A stretch of 64,000 nucleotides of DNA from Hyphomicrobium_A sp963776675 (GCA_963776675.1 CAVZNR010000061.1:1-64000), one strand, 5' to 3'; shown: positions 1 through 10,251, counted from the first letter of the stretch. Made by a program: numbers and translations. Notes: generated from the sequence alone by a model not told the origin.

Positions 1-694
1 GCTCGCGCTCGCGTTCCCGCTCGCGCTCCTTCTCCATGGCGCGGTCCTTGTCGGCCTGCTCCATGCGCTCATCCACATAGGTGCCGACCGCCTCTTTCAG
101 CTCATCGAGCTTGTTTTCGAAGAAGTGGTTGGCGCCCGGCACCACCTGGTGCGTGATCTTGATGCCGCGCTGGGTCTTGAGCCGCTGCGACAGCTCCCCG
201 ACCGAGTTGGTCGGCACCACGCGGTCCTTGTCGCCGTTGATCATCAGGCCCGACGACGGGCAGGGCGCGAGGAAGGAGAAGTCGTAGAGGTTGGACGGCG
301 GGGCGACGCAGATGAAGCCCTCGACCTCCGGCCGGCGCATCAGGAGCTGCATGGCGATCCAGGTGCCGAAGGAGACGCCCGCGATCCAGCAGCTCTTGGC
401 GTCCGGCTTGACGAGCTGCAGCCAATCCAGCGCGCTTGCCGCATCCGACAGCTCGCCCGGGCCCCCGTCCCAGATTCCCTGGCTGCGGCCGACGCCGCGG
501 AAGTTGAAGCGCAGCACCGAGAAGCCGCGCTCGGCGAACGTATGATAGAGCGTGTAGACGACCTGATTGTTCATCGTGCCCCCGAACTGAGGGTGGGGAT
601 GCAGGATGAGCGCGACGGGGCTGTCGCTCGCCGAATCGTGATGATAGCGGGCCTCGATGCGGCCTGCGGGCCCATTGATGATCAGCTCGGGCAT
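1..694 (-). CDS. alpha/beta hydrolase, 3' end beyond window
   Basis: Serine hydrolase of the alpha/beta-hydrolase fold, substrate unknown. The start is the ATG at 692-694 and the protein runs off the left edge, so the true C-terminus is not seen. Near the N-terminus HPHPQFGGTMNN and NFRGVGRSQG give the oxyanion-side loop and the conserved FRGVG strand; the nucleophile elbow is GVSFGTW (G-x-S-x-G); the acid (NGDKDRVVP) and histidine (GANHFF) follow, so the catalytic domain is complete. After it comes an Arg/Glu-only tail (MEKERERERE type) encoded by a hexanucleotide-like repeat at the window edge. It is divergent from iscR. Related cytoplasmic proteins are usually about 220 residues; the charged extension is extra. 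Family call is secure, function is not. Confidence 0.8.
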   Translation of the reverse strand, partial: MPELIINGPAGRIEARYHHDSASDSPVALILHPHPQFGGTMNNQVVYTLYHTFAERGFSVLRFNFRGVGRSQGIWDGGPGELSDAASALDWLQLVKPDAKSCWIAGVSFGTWIAMQLLMRRPEVEGFICVAPPSNLYDFSFLAPCPSSGLMINGDKDRVVPTNSVGELSQRLKTQRGIKITHQVVPGANHFFENKLDELKEAVGTYVDERMEQADKDRAMEKERERERERE

Positions 695-793
695 GTTTTT
701 CCAGCTCGTTTGGGGGTTGCGGGCTCAGCCCATGCTGCAGGGGGCGGGCAAAACCGCGAATTCGACCACTCCTAAACCTTGACTTCAGGGCTC

Positions 794-819
794 GGAATTT
801 TCATATTCCCTAAAGGAAT
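794..819. promoter_or_regulatory. inverted repeats GGAAT/ATTCC upstream of iscR
   Basis: GGAAT at 794-798 and ATTCC at 805-809 form one inverted pair, and ATTCC (805-809) with GGAAT (815-819) forms a second one with a 5-base spacer. The block is AT-rich against a GC-rich background, lies directly before the ICE-like element, and is well placed as a promoter/operator region. A role in IscR binding is inference. Confidence 0.45.
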
Positions 820-835
820 TTAGAATGGTTCGAAA
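819..835 (+). promoter_or_regulatory. ICE-like (Irr) operator upstream of iscR-suf
   Basis: The 17 bases TTTAGAATGGTTCGAAA match the palindromic iron-control element recalled for rhizobial Irr (TTTAGAA-N3-TTCTAAA) with one mismatch. It lies about 130 bases before the chosen iscR start. Irr is the haem-responsive iron regulator of Rhizobiales and suf operons are known members of iron regulons there. The match is seen directly; binding by Irr is inference, and the consensus is from memory. Confidence 0.55.
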
Positions 836-963
836 GAGTGAGCGTGTCCCGGGTGACACGCCGGCTCTCGATGTCGCGCTTCTTAGCACAGCCCCCCGTG
901 TCAAGTGCAAGAGAAAGCGGCGTTAACGAACGGCACGCCGGAACCGGATCGGAGGATGTTGGC

Positions 964-1422
964 GTGGAGCTGAACACCAAGGCCAGGTACGCGGTCATGG
1001 CCATGGCCGACCTCGCCAAGCACGGCGAGACGGTGGCCGTGCCGTTGTCGGCCATCGCCGAGCGGCAGAACCTGTCGATGGCCTACCTGGAGCAGATTTT
1101 CTTGCGCCTGCGCCGCGCCGGCCTCGTCGCCAGCGCGCGCGGTCGCGCAGGCGGGTATCTGCTGGCGCGTCCGGCCGATGCGATCCACATCGACGAGATC
1201 ATGAATGCCGTCGAGGAGGAGACGCGCATGACGCGGTGTCTCGACGGCGACGTCGGCTGCCTCGGCGACAAGCGCTGCCTCACGCACGCGCTGTGGCACG
1301 CGCTGGGCGGCCACATCGTGGCGTTCCTCAAGAACGTGTCGCTGCAGGAGGTGCTCGACGGAATCCCGACGGGCAAGCTTGCCGAACGGCCGCAGGCGGA
1401 GCGGGAGCTGGTTGGCCGATGA
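964..1422 (+). CDS. iscR: Rrf2-family Fe-S regulator IscR
   Basis: Transcription factor of the Rrf2 family that senses Fe-S cluster status and controls the following suf operon. I chose the GTG at 964 (product begins MELNTKARYAVMAMADLA, the usual IscR start); an in-frame ATG at 838 would add 42 poorly conserved residues. The winged helix is in the first 70 residues (LSMAYLEQIFLRLRRAGLV). The three cluster cysteines are present in TRCLDGDVGCLGDKRCLTH (C-x6-C-x5-C, then H), matching the Cys3-His ligation of Escherichia coli IscR. About 152 residues, normal length. Its stop overlaps the next gene by ATGA, so translation is coupled. Confidence 0.9.
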   Translation: MELNTKARYAVMAMADLAKHGETVAVPLSAIAERQNLSMAYLEQIFLRLRRAGLVASARGRAGGYLLARPADAIHIDEIMNAVEEETRMTRCLDGDVGCLGDKRCLTHALWHALGGHIVAFLKNVSLQEVLDGIPTGKLAERPQAERELVGR

Positions 1423-2550
1423 CGCGCACGCGCACGTATCTCGACTGCAACGCCTCGGCGCCGCTGCGCGCCGAAGCGCGCGCTGCGATGCTCGAGGCGC
1501 TCGACACGATCGGCAACCCGTCGTCGGTGCACGCCGAGGGGCGTGTGGTGCGGGGAATCGTGGAGACCGCCCGCGAGTCCGTGGCCCGGCTGGTCAATGC
1601 GCGCGCCAGCGAGGTGGTGTTCACCAGCGGCGCGACCGAGGCCAATAATGCCGTGATGGCCGCGGGCTGGGACGCGATCTTCGTTGCCGGCATCGAGCAC
1701 GATTCCGTTTTGGCGCCGGCCGCGCGCTCGGGTGCCGAGATCGCGAAGATCGCGGTCAAGCCGGACGGAGCGGCGGACCTGGCGCTCGGTGGCCAAGCGC
1801 CTCGCCGACGGCACGCTGGCTTCGAAACGCGTGCTTGTGAGCCTGATGGCGGCCAACAACGAGACGGGCGTCATCCAGCCGTTCGAGGAGGCCGCGGCGC
1901 TGGCGCACGAGCACGGCGCAGCGCTGCACGTCGATGCGGTGCAGGCGCCCGGCCGCATCGCGGTCGACTTTGCAGCGCTCGGCGCCGCAGCGCTGACGCT
2001 GTCGGCCCACAAGTTGGGTGGCCCCCGCGGCGTCGGCGCGCTGATCGTGCGCGACGGCGTGGAGCTGCCGGCTTTCGTGGCGGGTGGCGGTCAGGAGCGT
2101 CGCCGGCGCGGCGGCACCGAATGCGTTGCCGGCATCGCCGGCTTCGGCGCGGCGGCCGATGCAATCGTGCGCGAGCACGGCGCCGCGCAGCGTATGGGCC
2201 GCCTGCGCGCCAAGCTCGAGGACGGCGTCAGGGCCGCGACGCCCGGCGCGCTGATCATCGGCACGGAGGCGCAGCGCATCGCCAACACCTCGTGCATCGC
2301 CCTGCCGGGCAAGGCGGCCGAGACGATGGTGATCAAGCTCGACCTGGAAGGCGTGGCGGTCAGCGCGGGCGCTGCCTGCTCGTCGGGCAAGGTCGGAACG
2401 AGCCATGTGTTGGAGGCCATGGGTCTGGCGCCGGAGATCGCGCGTTGCGCGATCCGCGTCAGCCTCGGGGCCGACACGCAGGATGACGACATCGCCGCCT
2501 TCCTGGCGGCTTGGGAGAAGGTTTCCGGTCGCGCGGCGGTCGCTGCGTAA
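1419..2550 (+). CDS. cysteine desulfurase (NifS/IscS-like), frameshifted
   Basis: PLP enzyme that takes sulfur from cysteine for Fe-S assembly. It starts at ATG 1419 inside the iscR stop. The first part (YLDCNASAPLR, NPSSVHAEGR, TSGATEANN) and the second part (ANNETGV, LSAHKLGGPRGVGAL with the PLP lysine, AACSSGKVGTSHV with the catalytic cysteine) lie in different frames. The break fits one extra G at 1788-1789 (CTCGGTGGCC for CTCGTGGCC); removing it gives about 376 residues, normal for the family. An NifS-type desulfurase between iscR and sufB is the common layout in Rhizobiales, in addition to SufS further down. Either a sequence error or a recent pseudogene; I favour the former. Confidence 0.85.
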
Positions 2551-2578
2551 ACCGACGAAGGATTTGAAAGGGTAGTTG

Positions 2579-4049
<1,471 letters not shown>

Positions 4050-4088
4050 TGCCGCTCAACGACAATGAAGGTTTGAAGGTAATTAAAG

Positions 4089-4845
4089 ATGCTCGAGATC
4101 AAAGACCTGCACGTAAAGATCGCCGATGAGGATCGCGAGATCCTCAAAGGGCCTGTCGCTGACCATTCCGAAGGGAGAGGTGCATGCGATCATGGGCCCC
4201 AACGGCTCGGGTAAGTCGACGCTCGCCTACGTGCTCGCCGGCCGCGAGGACTACGAGGTCACCTCCGGCGACATCCTGTGGAACGGCGAGAGCGTGCTCG
4301 ACATGGAGCCCGAGGAGCGGGCGGCCAAGGGCGTGTTCCTCGCCTTCCAGTACCCGATCGAGATCCCCGGCGTCGCAGGCCTCACCTTCCTGCGCACCGC
4401 ACTCAATGCCGTGCGCAAGGCGCGCGGCGACAAGGAGCTGACGACGCCCGACTTCCTGAAGCTCGTCAAGGAGAAGGCCGGCAAGCTCTCGATCGACATG
4501 GAAATGCTGAAGCGGCCCGTGAATGTCGGCTTCTCGGGCGGCGAGAAAAAGCGCTCCGAGATCCTGCAGATGGAGATCCTGGAGCCGACGCTGTGCGTGC
4601 TGGACGAGACCGATTCGGGCCTCGACATCGACGCGCTGCGCATCGTCGCCGACGGCGTCAACTCGATGCGCTCGAAAGACCGCTCGATGCTGGTCATCAC
4701 GCACTACCAGCGGCTGTTGAACTACATCGTGCCCGACAAGGTGCACGTGATGGTGGACGGCAAGATCGAGAAGTCCGGCGACGCCTCGCTGGCGCAAGAG
4801 CTCGAGAAGTCCGGCTACGCCGAATATCAGGGGAAAGCCGCGTGA
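4089..4845 (+). CDS. sufC: Fe-S assembly ATPase SufC, frameshifted near start
   Basis: ABC-type ATPase of the SufBCD complex. The real start is ATG 4089 (MLEIKDLHVKIADEDREILKG); after 20 codons the frame is lost because GGG at 4149-4151 stands for GG, and the remainder (LSLTIPKGEVHAIMGPNG) continues one base on. The Walker A motif GPNGSGKST, the signature FSGGEKKR and Walker B LCVLDETDSGLDID, with the SufC-type Asp-Ser-Gly after the catalytic Glu, are all intact, and THYQRLL supplies the switch His. Corrected length is about 251 residues, as usual. The stop is 2 bases before the sufD ATG. An internal ATG at 4126 is only the longest unbroken reading and would lose the first strand. Confidence 0.9.
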
Positions 4846-4847
4846 GC

Positions 4848-6269
4848 ATGGAAGCGAAATTGTCACTCAAGGAGGGCCGGCAGACGCTGGCCGAGGCGGA
4901 CCGTGCGGCCGGCGGCGGCCTCGCGCGCCCGCCCGTCATGAAGACCAAGGCGGAGCTGGCGCTCGCCGAAGGCTATGCGGCGATCGCCGACGCGCTTCCC
5001 GGTGGGGAGGGCGCGCGCGACGTGCGCGAGCGCGCCATCGGCCGCTTCGAGGCGCTGGGGCTGCCGCACCGGCGCATCGAGGCGTGGAAGTACACCGACC
5101 TGCGCAACACCTTGAAGGAAGCGCTGCCGCCGACGGCCGGCGACGAAACGGCCGTCAGCGAGGCCGATGTCGCAGCCGCGTTGGGGCCGCTCGCTACGAT
5201 CGCTGCCGATCGCGCGGTGTTCGTCAATGGCACCTACCGGGCCGAGCTGTCCAAGCTCGCCAGCCTCAAGGATATCCTCGGCAGCCCGCTCAGCGCCGCG
5301 CTCAACGACAAGAGCGACAAGGCTGCCGCCGACCTGCTGCGTCTCAATGATCGCGACGACGACGCGGTGCTGGCGCTCAACACGGCCTACGTGACCGACG
5401 GCGCGGTGGTGGCGATCGCCAAGAAGGCCAAGCTCGCCAAGCCGCTGCTGCTGGTATTCGTGCGCGCGGGCAACGAGCCGCATCTCGTCGCCACCCGCAA
5501 CGTGGTGAGCGTCGGTGACGGCGCCGAGGCGACCATCATCGAGGCCTACGTCTCGGTGCCGGGAGCCGCGGCGAATGGCCAGCACAACACGGCAACCGAG
5601 ATCTCCGTCGGCGATGGCGCAACCGTCACCCACATCAAGTGCACGGTCGATGCCGGCGAGTCGCTGCATCTGGCCAACTGGCTGGTGGACATCGGCGCGG
5701 GCGCCGACTACCGCGGCTTCCAGTTCACCTCCGGCGTGGCGTTGGCGCGCAACCAGCTCGCCGTCACCTTCAAGGGTGAGGACGCCAAGATCGACGTGTC
5801 TGGCGTGTTCCTGGCGCGCAAGACGCAGCACATCGATACCACGATGGTCGTCGATCACGCGGTGCCGGCGTGCTTAAGCCGCGAGCTGTTCAAGGTCGTG
5901 CTCGAGGACGAGGCGCGCGGCATCTTCCAGGGCAAGGTCATCGTGCGCCCCGACGCGCAGAAGACCGACGGCAAGCAGATGGCGCAGGTTTTGATGCTGT
6001 CGCCCTTTGCTGAGTTCGATTCCAAGCCCGAGCTCGAGATCTACGCCGACGACGTGGTGTGCGGCCACGGCTCGACCAGTGCCGATCTCGACGAGGATCT
6101 GTTGTTCTATTGCCGCTCGCGCGGCATTCCGGAGGCTGAGGCGCGTGCGCTGCTGATCGAATCCTTCGTCGGCGAGGCGCTGGCCAAGGTCGAGCGCGAG
6201 GACGTGCGCGACGCGCTCACGCTCGTGGCGCGCGCCTGGCTCGCTGATGCGGCAAAGGGGTCGGCATGA
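4848..6269 (+). CDS. sufD: Fe-S scaffold subunit SufD
   Basis: Partner of SufB in the SufBC2D scaffold. It is 473 residues long from ATG 4848; an in-frame GTG at 4842 overlapping the sufC stop is an alternative. The N-terminal helical part holds the conserved RRIEAWKYTDLRN; the beta-helix core runs through the middle; the C-terminal part has HVDTTMVVDH-like QHIDTTMVVDHAVPACLSRE, FQGKVIVRPDAQKTDGKQ and the CGHGSTSADLDEDLLFYCRSRGIP signature with the conserved Cys and His at the SufB interface. No frameshift in this gene. The stop overlaps sufS by ATGA. Confidence 0.93.
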   Translation: MEAKLSLKEGRQTLAEADRAAGGGLARPPVMKTKAELALAEGYAAIADALPGGEGARDVRERAIGRFEALGLPHRRIEAWKYTDLRNTLKEALPPTAGDETAVSEADVAAALGPLATIAADRAVFVNGTYRAELSKLASLKDILGSPLSAALNDKSDKAAADLLRLNDRDDDAVLALNTAYVTDGAVVAIAKKAKLAKPLLLVFVRAGNEPHLVATRNVVSVGDGAEATIIEAYVSVPGAAANGQHNTATEISVGDGATVTHIKCTVDAGESLHLANWLVDIGAGADYRGFQFTSGVALARNQLAVTFKGEDAKIDVSGVFLARKTQHIDTTMVVDHAVPACLSRELFKVVLEDEARGIFQGKVIVRPDAQKTDGKQMAQVLMLSPFAEFDSKPELEIYADDVVCGHGSTSADLDEDLLFYCRSRGIPEAEARALLIESFVGEALAKVEREDVRDALTLVARAWLADAAKGSA

Positions 6270-7540
6270 CCAGCAATTCGCCAGTGGCCAAGGAGATCGA
6301 GCGTACGCGAGGCCTGAGCGACGTCTACGACGTCGAGGGCATCCGCTCCGACTTTCCCATTCTCTACCGGGAGGTCTACGGCAAGCCGCTCGTCTATCTC
6401 GACAACGCGGCGTCCGCTCAAAAGCCGCGCGCGGTCATCGAGGCGATGGACCACGCCTATCGCTTCGAGTACGCGAACGTGCATCGCGGGCTGCACTATC
6501 TCTCCAACACGGCGACCTCGAAGTACGAGGACGCGCGCGAGCTGACGCGCCGCTTCCTCAATGCCGGCAGCGTCGACGAGATCGTGTTCACGCGCAACGC
6601 CACCGCCGCGATCAATCTGGTCGCCGACTCCTATGGTGCCGACAACATCGGCGAGGGCGACGAGATCGTGCTCTCGATCCTGGAGCACCATTCCAATATC
6701 GTGCCTTGGCATTTCCGCCGCGAGCGCGACGGTGCCGTCCTCAAGTGGGTGCCCATCTCCGACACGGGCGAGTTTCTGTTCGAAGAGTTCGAGCGGCTTT
6801 TAACGCCGCGCACCAAGCTTATCGCCGTGACGCACATGTCGAACGTCACCGGCACGCTGGTGCCGGTCAAGGACGTGATCCGCGTGGCGCATGACCACGG
6901 CATTCCCGTGCTCGTCGACGGCAGCCAGGCTGCCGTGCACATGCCCGTCGACGTGCGCGAGCTCGATTGCGACTTCTACGTCTTCACCGGCCATAAAACC
7001 TACGGGCCGTCCGGGATCGGCGTGCTCTACGCCAAGAAGGCGCATCTCGATTCCATGCGCCCCTATCAGGGCGGCGGCAACATGATCGAGTCGGTGCATG
7101 TCGACGCCATCACCTACGGCAAGACCCCGCAGAAGTTCGAAGCCGGCACCCCGCCCATCGTCGAGGCGATTGGGCTAGGCGCCGGGCTCAACTACATGAT
7201 GCAGGTGGGACGCGAGAACATCGCGCGCCATGAGGCGGAGCTGCGTACGTATGCGCACGCCAAGCTTTCCGAGCTGCCCTGGCTCAAGATCTACGGCACC
7301 ACGCCGGGCAAGGGCGCCATCATTTCGTTCACGGTGGACGGGCTGCATCCGCACGACGTGGCGACCATCATCGACCGCTCGGGCGTCGCCGTGCGCGCGG
7401 GCCACCACTGCGCCCAGCCCTTGATGGAGCGGCTCGGCGTGACCGCGGTCTGCCGCGCATCGTTTGGAATGTACAACACCAAGGCGGAAGTGGATGCCCT
7501 CGTCGAGGCGCTGAAGCGCGCCCGCGAGCTGTTCACGTAA
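6266..7540 (+). CDS. sufS: cysteine desulfurase SufS
   Basis: Group II PLP cysteine desulfurase, the sulfur donor of the Suf pathway. 424 residues from ATG 6266, coupled to sufD by ATGA overlap. The fold is clear: YLDNAASAQKP at the start, HRGLHYLSN, FTRNATAAIN, HMSNVTGT, the PLP lysine in VFTGHKTYGPSGIG, and the active cysteine in AVRAGHHCAQPLMERLG near residue 384. This is the group II arrangement (short loop around the cysteine), different from the NifS-like desulfurase earlier in the operon, so the operon codes for two distinct desulfurases. No dedicated SufE or SufU sits in the window. Confidence 0.94.
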   Translation: MTSNSPVAKEIERTRGLSDVYDVEGIRSDFPILYREVYGKPLVYLDNAASAQKPRAVIEAMDHAYRFEYANVHRGLHYLSNTATSKYEDARELTRRFLNAGSVDEIVFTRNATAAINLVADSYGADNIGEGDEIVLSILEHHSNIVPWHFRRERDGAVLKWVPISDTGEFLFEEFERLLTPRTKLIAVTHMSNVTGTLVPVKDVIRVAHDHGIPVLVDGSQAAVHMPVDVRELDCDFYVFTGHKTYGPSGIGVLYAKKAHLDSMRPYQGGGNMIESVHVDAITYGKTPQKFEAGTPPIVEAIGLGAGLNYMMQVGRENIARHEAELRTYAHAKLSELPWLKIYGTTPGKGAIISFTVDGLHPHDVATIIDRSGVAVRAGHHCAQPLMERLGVTAVCRASFGMYNTKAEVDALVEALKRARELFT

Positions 7541-7572
7541 GGGGAAGGCTTTCGCCTTTCCGGGAGTGAGGA

Positions 7573-8061
7573 ATGGAAGGCAAACCGATGGAGCAGGAAG
7601 CACCGGCGGCGGCTCCGGAGAAGCTTGCGTCGTCTAACGAGGCCGCGCCGGCCGCGGAGGAGCGCACGCCTGCGTCCGAGCCCGCGCCCAAGCCCGAAAC
7701 TGCAGCGCAGCCCGAGGCGAAGTCCGAGCCCAAGTCGGTGTTGCCGCCCGAGGAGGACGAGCGCCTGCGTGCCGACATCGTCGCCGCGCTGAAGACCGTC
7801 TACGACCCGGAGATTCCCGCCGACATCTACGAGCTGGGACTGATCTATGGCATCGACATCGACAGCGATCGCAACGTCGACATCGCCATGACGTTGACGG
7901 CGCCGGCGTGTCCGGTGGCGGGCGAGATGCCCCAATGGGTCGAGAACGCGGTCAATGCGGTGCCGGGCGTCGCCGCTGCCAAGGTGACCATGACGTTCGA
8001 CCCGCCCTGGGACATGAGCCGCATGTCGGACGAGGCGCGGCTCGCCCTCAACATGTTCTAA
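7573..8061 (+). CDS. sufT: SufT-type MIP18-family Fe-S maturation protein
   Basis: Small DUF59/MIP18-family protein thought to help insert or target Fe-S clusters. 162 residues. The first ~58 residues are an Ala/Pro/Glu-rich low-complexity stretch; the MIP18 domain follows with TVYDPEIPADIYELGLIYG, MTLTAPACPVAGEMP carrying the single conserved Cys, and FDPPWDMSRMSDEARLALNM at the end. It comes 32 bases after sufS and precedes sufA, the standard position in alphaproteobacterial suf operons. The start could be Met1 or the Met at codon 6. Confidence 0.88.
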   Translation: MEGKPMEQEAPAAAPEKLASSNEAAPAAEERTPASEPAPKPETAAQPEAKSEPKSVLPPEEDERLRADIVAALKTVYDPEIPADIYELGLIYGIDIDSDRNVDIAMTLTAPACPVAGEMPQWVENAVNAVPGVAAAKVTMTFDPPWDMSRMSDEARLALNMF

Positions 8062-8092
8062 TTCCAAAGTGCGCCGGCTTTGCCCCGGCCCT

Positions 8093-8121
8093 TTGCACAA
8101 CGGCACGCGCTGACCTATATC
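8093..8121 (+). promoter_or_regulatory. sigma70-like promoter before sufA
   Basis: TTGCAC (8093-8098), a 17-base spacer and TATATC (8116-8121) make a good sigma70-type promoter in the 90-base gap between sufT and sufA. It suggests that sufA can be transcribed on its own as well as from the operon promoter. Sequence pattern only. Confidence 0.5.
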
Positions 8122-8151
8122 AGGGATGTTGACGTTTCAGGATAAGACCAG

Positions 8152-8538
8152 ATGCCCACGCTACGCATGATGCCCACGGTTGTGACGATGACGGACGCCG
8201 CTGCGGCGCGCGTGCGCGCGATTCTGGCTGGCCATCCCGGCGGTCTCGGATTGCGCGTCGGCGTCAAGAAGGGCGGCTGCGCCGGCATGGAGTACACCAT
8301 GGTGGTCGCCGAGACGAAGGCGCCGCACGACGAGGTCGTCGAGCATGAGGGCGCGGTGCTGCTGATCGAGCCCACCGCGATCATGTACCTGCTCGGCACC
8401 GAGATGGACTTCAAGACCGACAAGCTCGCCAGCCAGTTCGTGTTCAACAATCCCAACCAGACGGGCGCCTGCGGCTGCGGCGAGAGCGTGAACCTCGAGC
8501 CCGCCGCCGAGGCGAAGGCGCTGGCGCAAGAGCGCTGA
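8152..8538 (+). CDS. sufA: A-type Fe-S carrier SufA (HesB/IscA family)
   Basis: Fe-S cluster carrier that receives clusters from SufBCD and hands them to apo-proteins. 128 residues. The three ligand cysteines are in the usual places: KKGGCAGMEY and, near the C-terminus, TGACGCGESVNL (C-x-C). Two further in-frame ATGs (8167, 8188) could be starts; the conserved domain begins at VVTMTDAAAARV. Last gene of the suf cluster; the next gene starts 9 bases after its stop on the same strand. Confidence 0.9.
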   Translation: MPTLRMMPTVVTMTDAAAARVRAILAGHPGGLGLRVGVKKGGCAGMEYTMVVAETKAPHDEVVEHEGAVLLIEPTAIMYLLGTEMDFKTDKLASQFVFNNPNQTGACGCGESVNLEPAAEAKALAQER

Positions 8539-8547
8539 TCCACATTC

Positions 8548-9111
8548 ATGACCGACGCTGCGGCGAGCGAGGAATGGATCGGTGATGTCATCGGCTTCTG
8601 GTTTGAGGAGCTGGGGCGCGAGAAATGGTTCGCCAAGGATGATGCTATCGATGCAGCCATCCGCGACCGCTTCCTCATTCTCTACGAGGTCCTGGCCGGG
8701 TGGCCTGCCGCCGATGCATTGACCAGCGCGCGCCGCGCCCTCGCGACCGTGCTCGTCCTCGACCAGTTTCCGCGCAACATGTTCCGCGACACGCCGCAGG
8801 CCTTCGCCACGGACGCGCTCGCGCGCGCGGTCGCGCATGGCGCCATTGCCCAAGGGCTCGACGACGCGCTCGAGGCCTGGCAGCGCCTCTTTCTCTACCT
8901 GGCGCTCGAGCACAGCGAGGACAAGAACGATCAGGCGCTTTCGGTCGCGCTCATCTCCGGCCTCGGCGACCCCGAGTTCACGCGTTATGCGAAGGCCCAC
9001 AAGGCGGTTATCGATCGCTTCGGTCGCTTTCCCCATCGCAACGCGGTGCTGGGGCGCGCATCGACGCCAGAAGAGCAGGCCTTCCTCGCCGAGCCCGGCA
9101 GCACGTTCTAG
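8548..9111 (+). CDS. DUF924 family protein
   Basis: Conserved all-helical protein of unknown function (DUF924). 187 residues from ATG 8548. The family marks are FWFEELGREKWFAKDD at the start, the strongly conserved VLDQFPRNMFRDTPQAFATD in the middle and RFGRFPHRNAVLGRASTPEE near the end. It is 9 bases downstream of sufA and may be read through from it, but the family is not known to belong to Fe-S assembly. Confidence 0.85.
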   Translation: MTDAAASEEWIGDVIGFWFEELGREKWFAKDDAIDAAIRDRFLILYEVLAGWPAADALTSARRALATVLVLDQFPRNMFRDTPQAFATDALARAVAHGAIAQGLDDALEAWQRLFLYLALEHSEDKNDQALSVALISGLGDPEFTRYAKAHKAVIDRFGRFPHRNAVLGRASTPEEQAFLAEPGSTF

Positions 9112-9166
9112 CGTGGCCGGCGCCCTACGGGTCTGACACCCACGTGCGCACGCGCTATCATGAGGC

Positions 9167-9565
9167 ATGGCTGCCAGCTCTGGCTTCGTCGAGCTTCTGG
9201 AGGACGCGCTTTCGGGCCTTGGACCGGTGAGCGTGCGCCGCATGTTCGGCGGCGCCGGCGTCTATGCCGATGGCGTCATGTTTGCCCTTGTCGCCGACGA
9301 CACGCTCTATCTCAAGGCCGACGATGACACCAAGGCCGCCTTCGAGGCGGAGGGTCTCGAGCGCTTCGGCTACGACGGGGCTACGAAGCGCATAGATCTT
9401 CCCTATTGGCGGGCACCAGAGCGCCTTCTCGATGATCCCGATGAGATGCTCGAGTGGGCGCGGATCGCGCTCGGGGTCGCGCGGCGTGCCGCCGCAGCCA
9501 AGCCACACACCAAAGCAAAACCGCGCAAAAACCGCGCCCCGCGGCGGTCGCCGTCAGGTATATGA
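9167..9565 (+). CDS. TfoX N-terminal domain protein
   Basis: Stand-alone TfoX-N domain protein, 132 residues. The domain (residues ~5-100) shows SVRRMFGGAGVYADGVMFALV, LYLKADDDT and LPYWRAPERLLDDPDEM, all typical. The tail is Lys/Arg/Pro-rich (KAKPRKNRAPRR), a usual feature of alphaproteobacterial members. TfoX itself is a competence regulator in gammaproteobacteria, but isolated TfoX-N proteins have no proven role and should not be called competence factors. Confidence 0.85.
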   Translation: MAASSGFVELLEDALSGLGPVSVRRMFGGAGVYADGVMFALVADDTLYLKADDDTKAAFEAEGLERFGYDGATKRIDLPYWRAPERLLDDPDEMLEWARIALGVARRAAAAKPHTKAKPRKNRAPRRSPSGI

Positions 9566-9657
9566 CAGGAAGAGGGCCTACGTAGCCAAGCGCCTTTCAG
9601 TTGCGTTTCAGCTTGGCAATAGAGGGTTGCCCAACCCGGGGCAAAGGAGAAGCAACT

Positions 9658-10212
9658 ATGTTGCATAACACGCGTGAGAGTTGGGGCTTGCCCACGCGCG
9701 CCCTGCACTGGATCGTCGCGGCGCTGGTGCTGGGGCTATTCGCGCAAGGCCTGTTGATGGAGGATCTGCCGCGCGATCAGCGCACGTACCAGACCTGGCT
9801 GCACGCGGCCTTCGGCATCTCGCTTCTGGTCTTGGCTGCAGCTGCGTTCGTGTGGTGGCTCGTCAATCCGGCGCCGGCTGAGCCATCCGCCATGCCCGCC
9901 TGGCAGCGGTACGCCGCCCGGCTTGCACACTGGGGGCTTTATGGATTGATCTTCGCGGTGACGATCACGGGCTGGTTGCTCACCGGCACCATGCGCGAGC
10001 CCGTCGCCATCGCGCTGTTCGGCTTTGTCGAGGTGCCTCAGCTTGTGGGCCCGGGCTCGGGCTACCACGGGCTCCTCGAGGAAACCCACGAGGTGCTGTC
10101 GAATGCGCTCATCGCGCTCGCCGGCGTGCACGTGGCGGCCGCGCTCTACCACCACTTCATTTTGCGCGACGGCGTGCTGTTGCGCATGCTGGGCCGCACG
10201 CCGCAGCGCTAA
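9658..10212 (+). CDS. cytochrome b561 family protein
   Basis: Membrane di-haem electron carrier of the bacterial cytochrome b561 (YodB/CybB) family. The ATG at 9658 has an AAAGGAGAAG ribosome site; product about 184 residues. Four membrane helices are visible, with haem-ligand histidines in TRALHWIVAALVLG (helix 1), RLAHWGLYGLIF (helix 3) and the last helix (LAGVHVAAALYHHF). It probably passes electrons between the quinone pool and periplasmic acceptors. A second b561 lies at 27171. Confidence 0.87.
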   Translation: MLHNTRESWGLPTRALHWIVAALVLGLFAQGLLMEDLPRDQRTYQTWLHAAFGISLLVLAAAAFVWWLVNPAPAEPSAMPAWQRYAARLAHWGLYGLIFAVTITGWLLTGTMREPVAIALFGFVEVPQLVGPGSGYHGLLEETHEVLSNALIALAGVHVAAALYHHFILRDGVLLRMLGRTPQR

Positions 10213-10251
10213 ATAGCGCTGCGGTAGGGCGCTGCGTTCGAAGATGGCGCG

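Noticed and set aside
1..36. Possible CRISPR or satellite repeat at the window start
   Set aside because: It is an in-frame Arg-Glu coding repeat, too short and without spacers.
9167..9565. Competence regulator TfoX
   Set aside because: Only the N-terminal domain is present; such proteins are widespread and not linked to competence.
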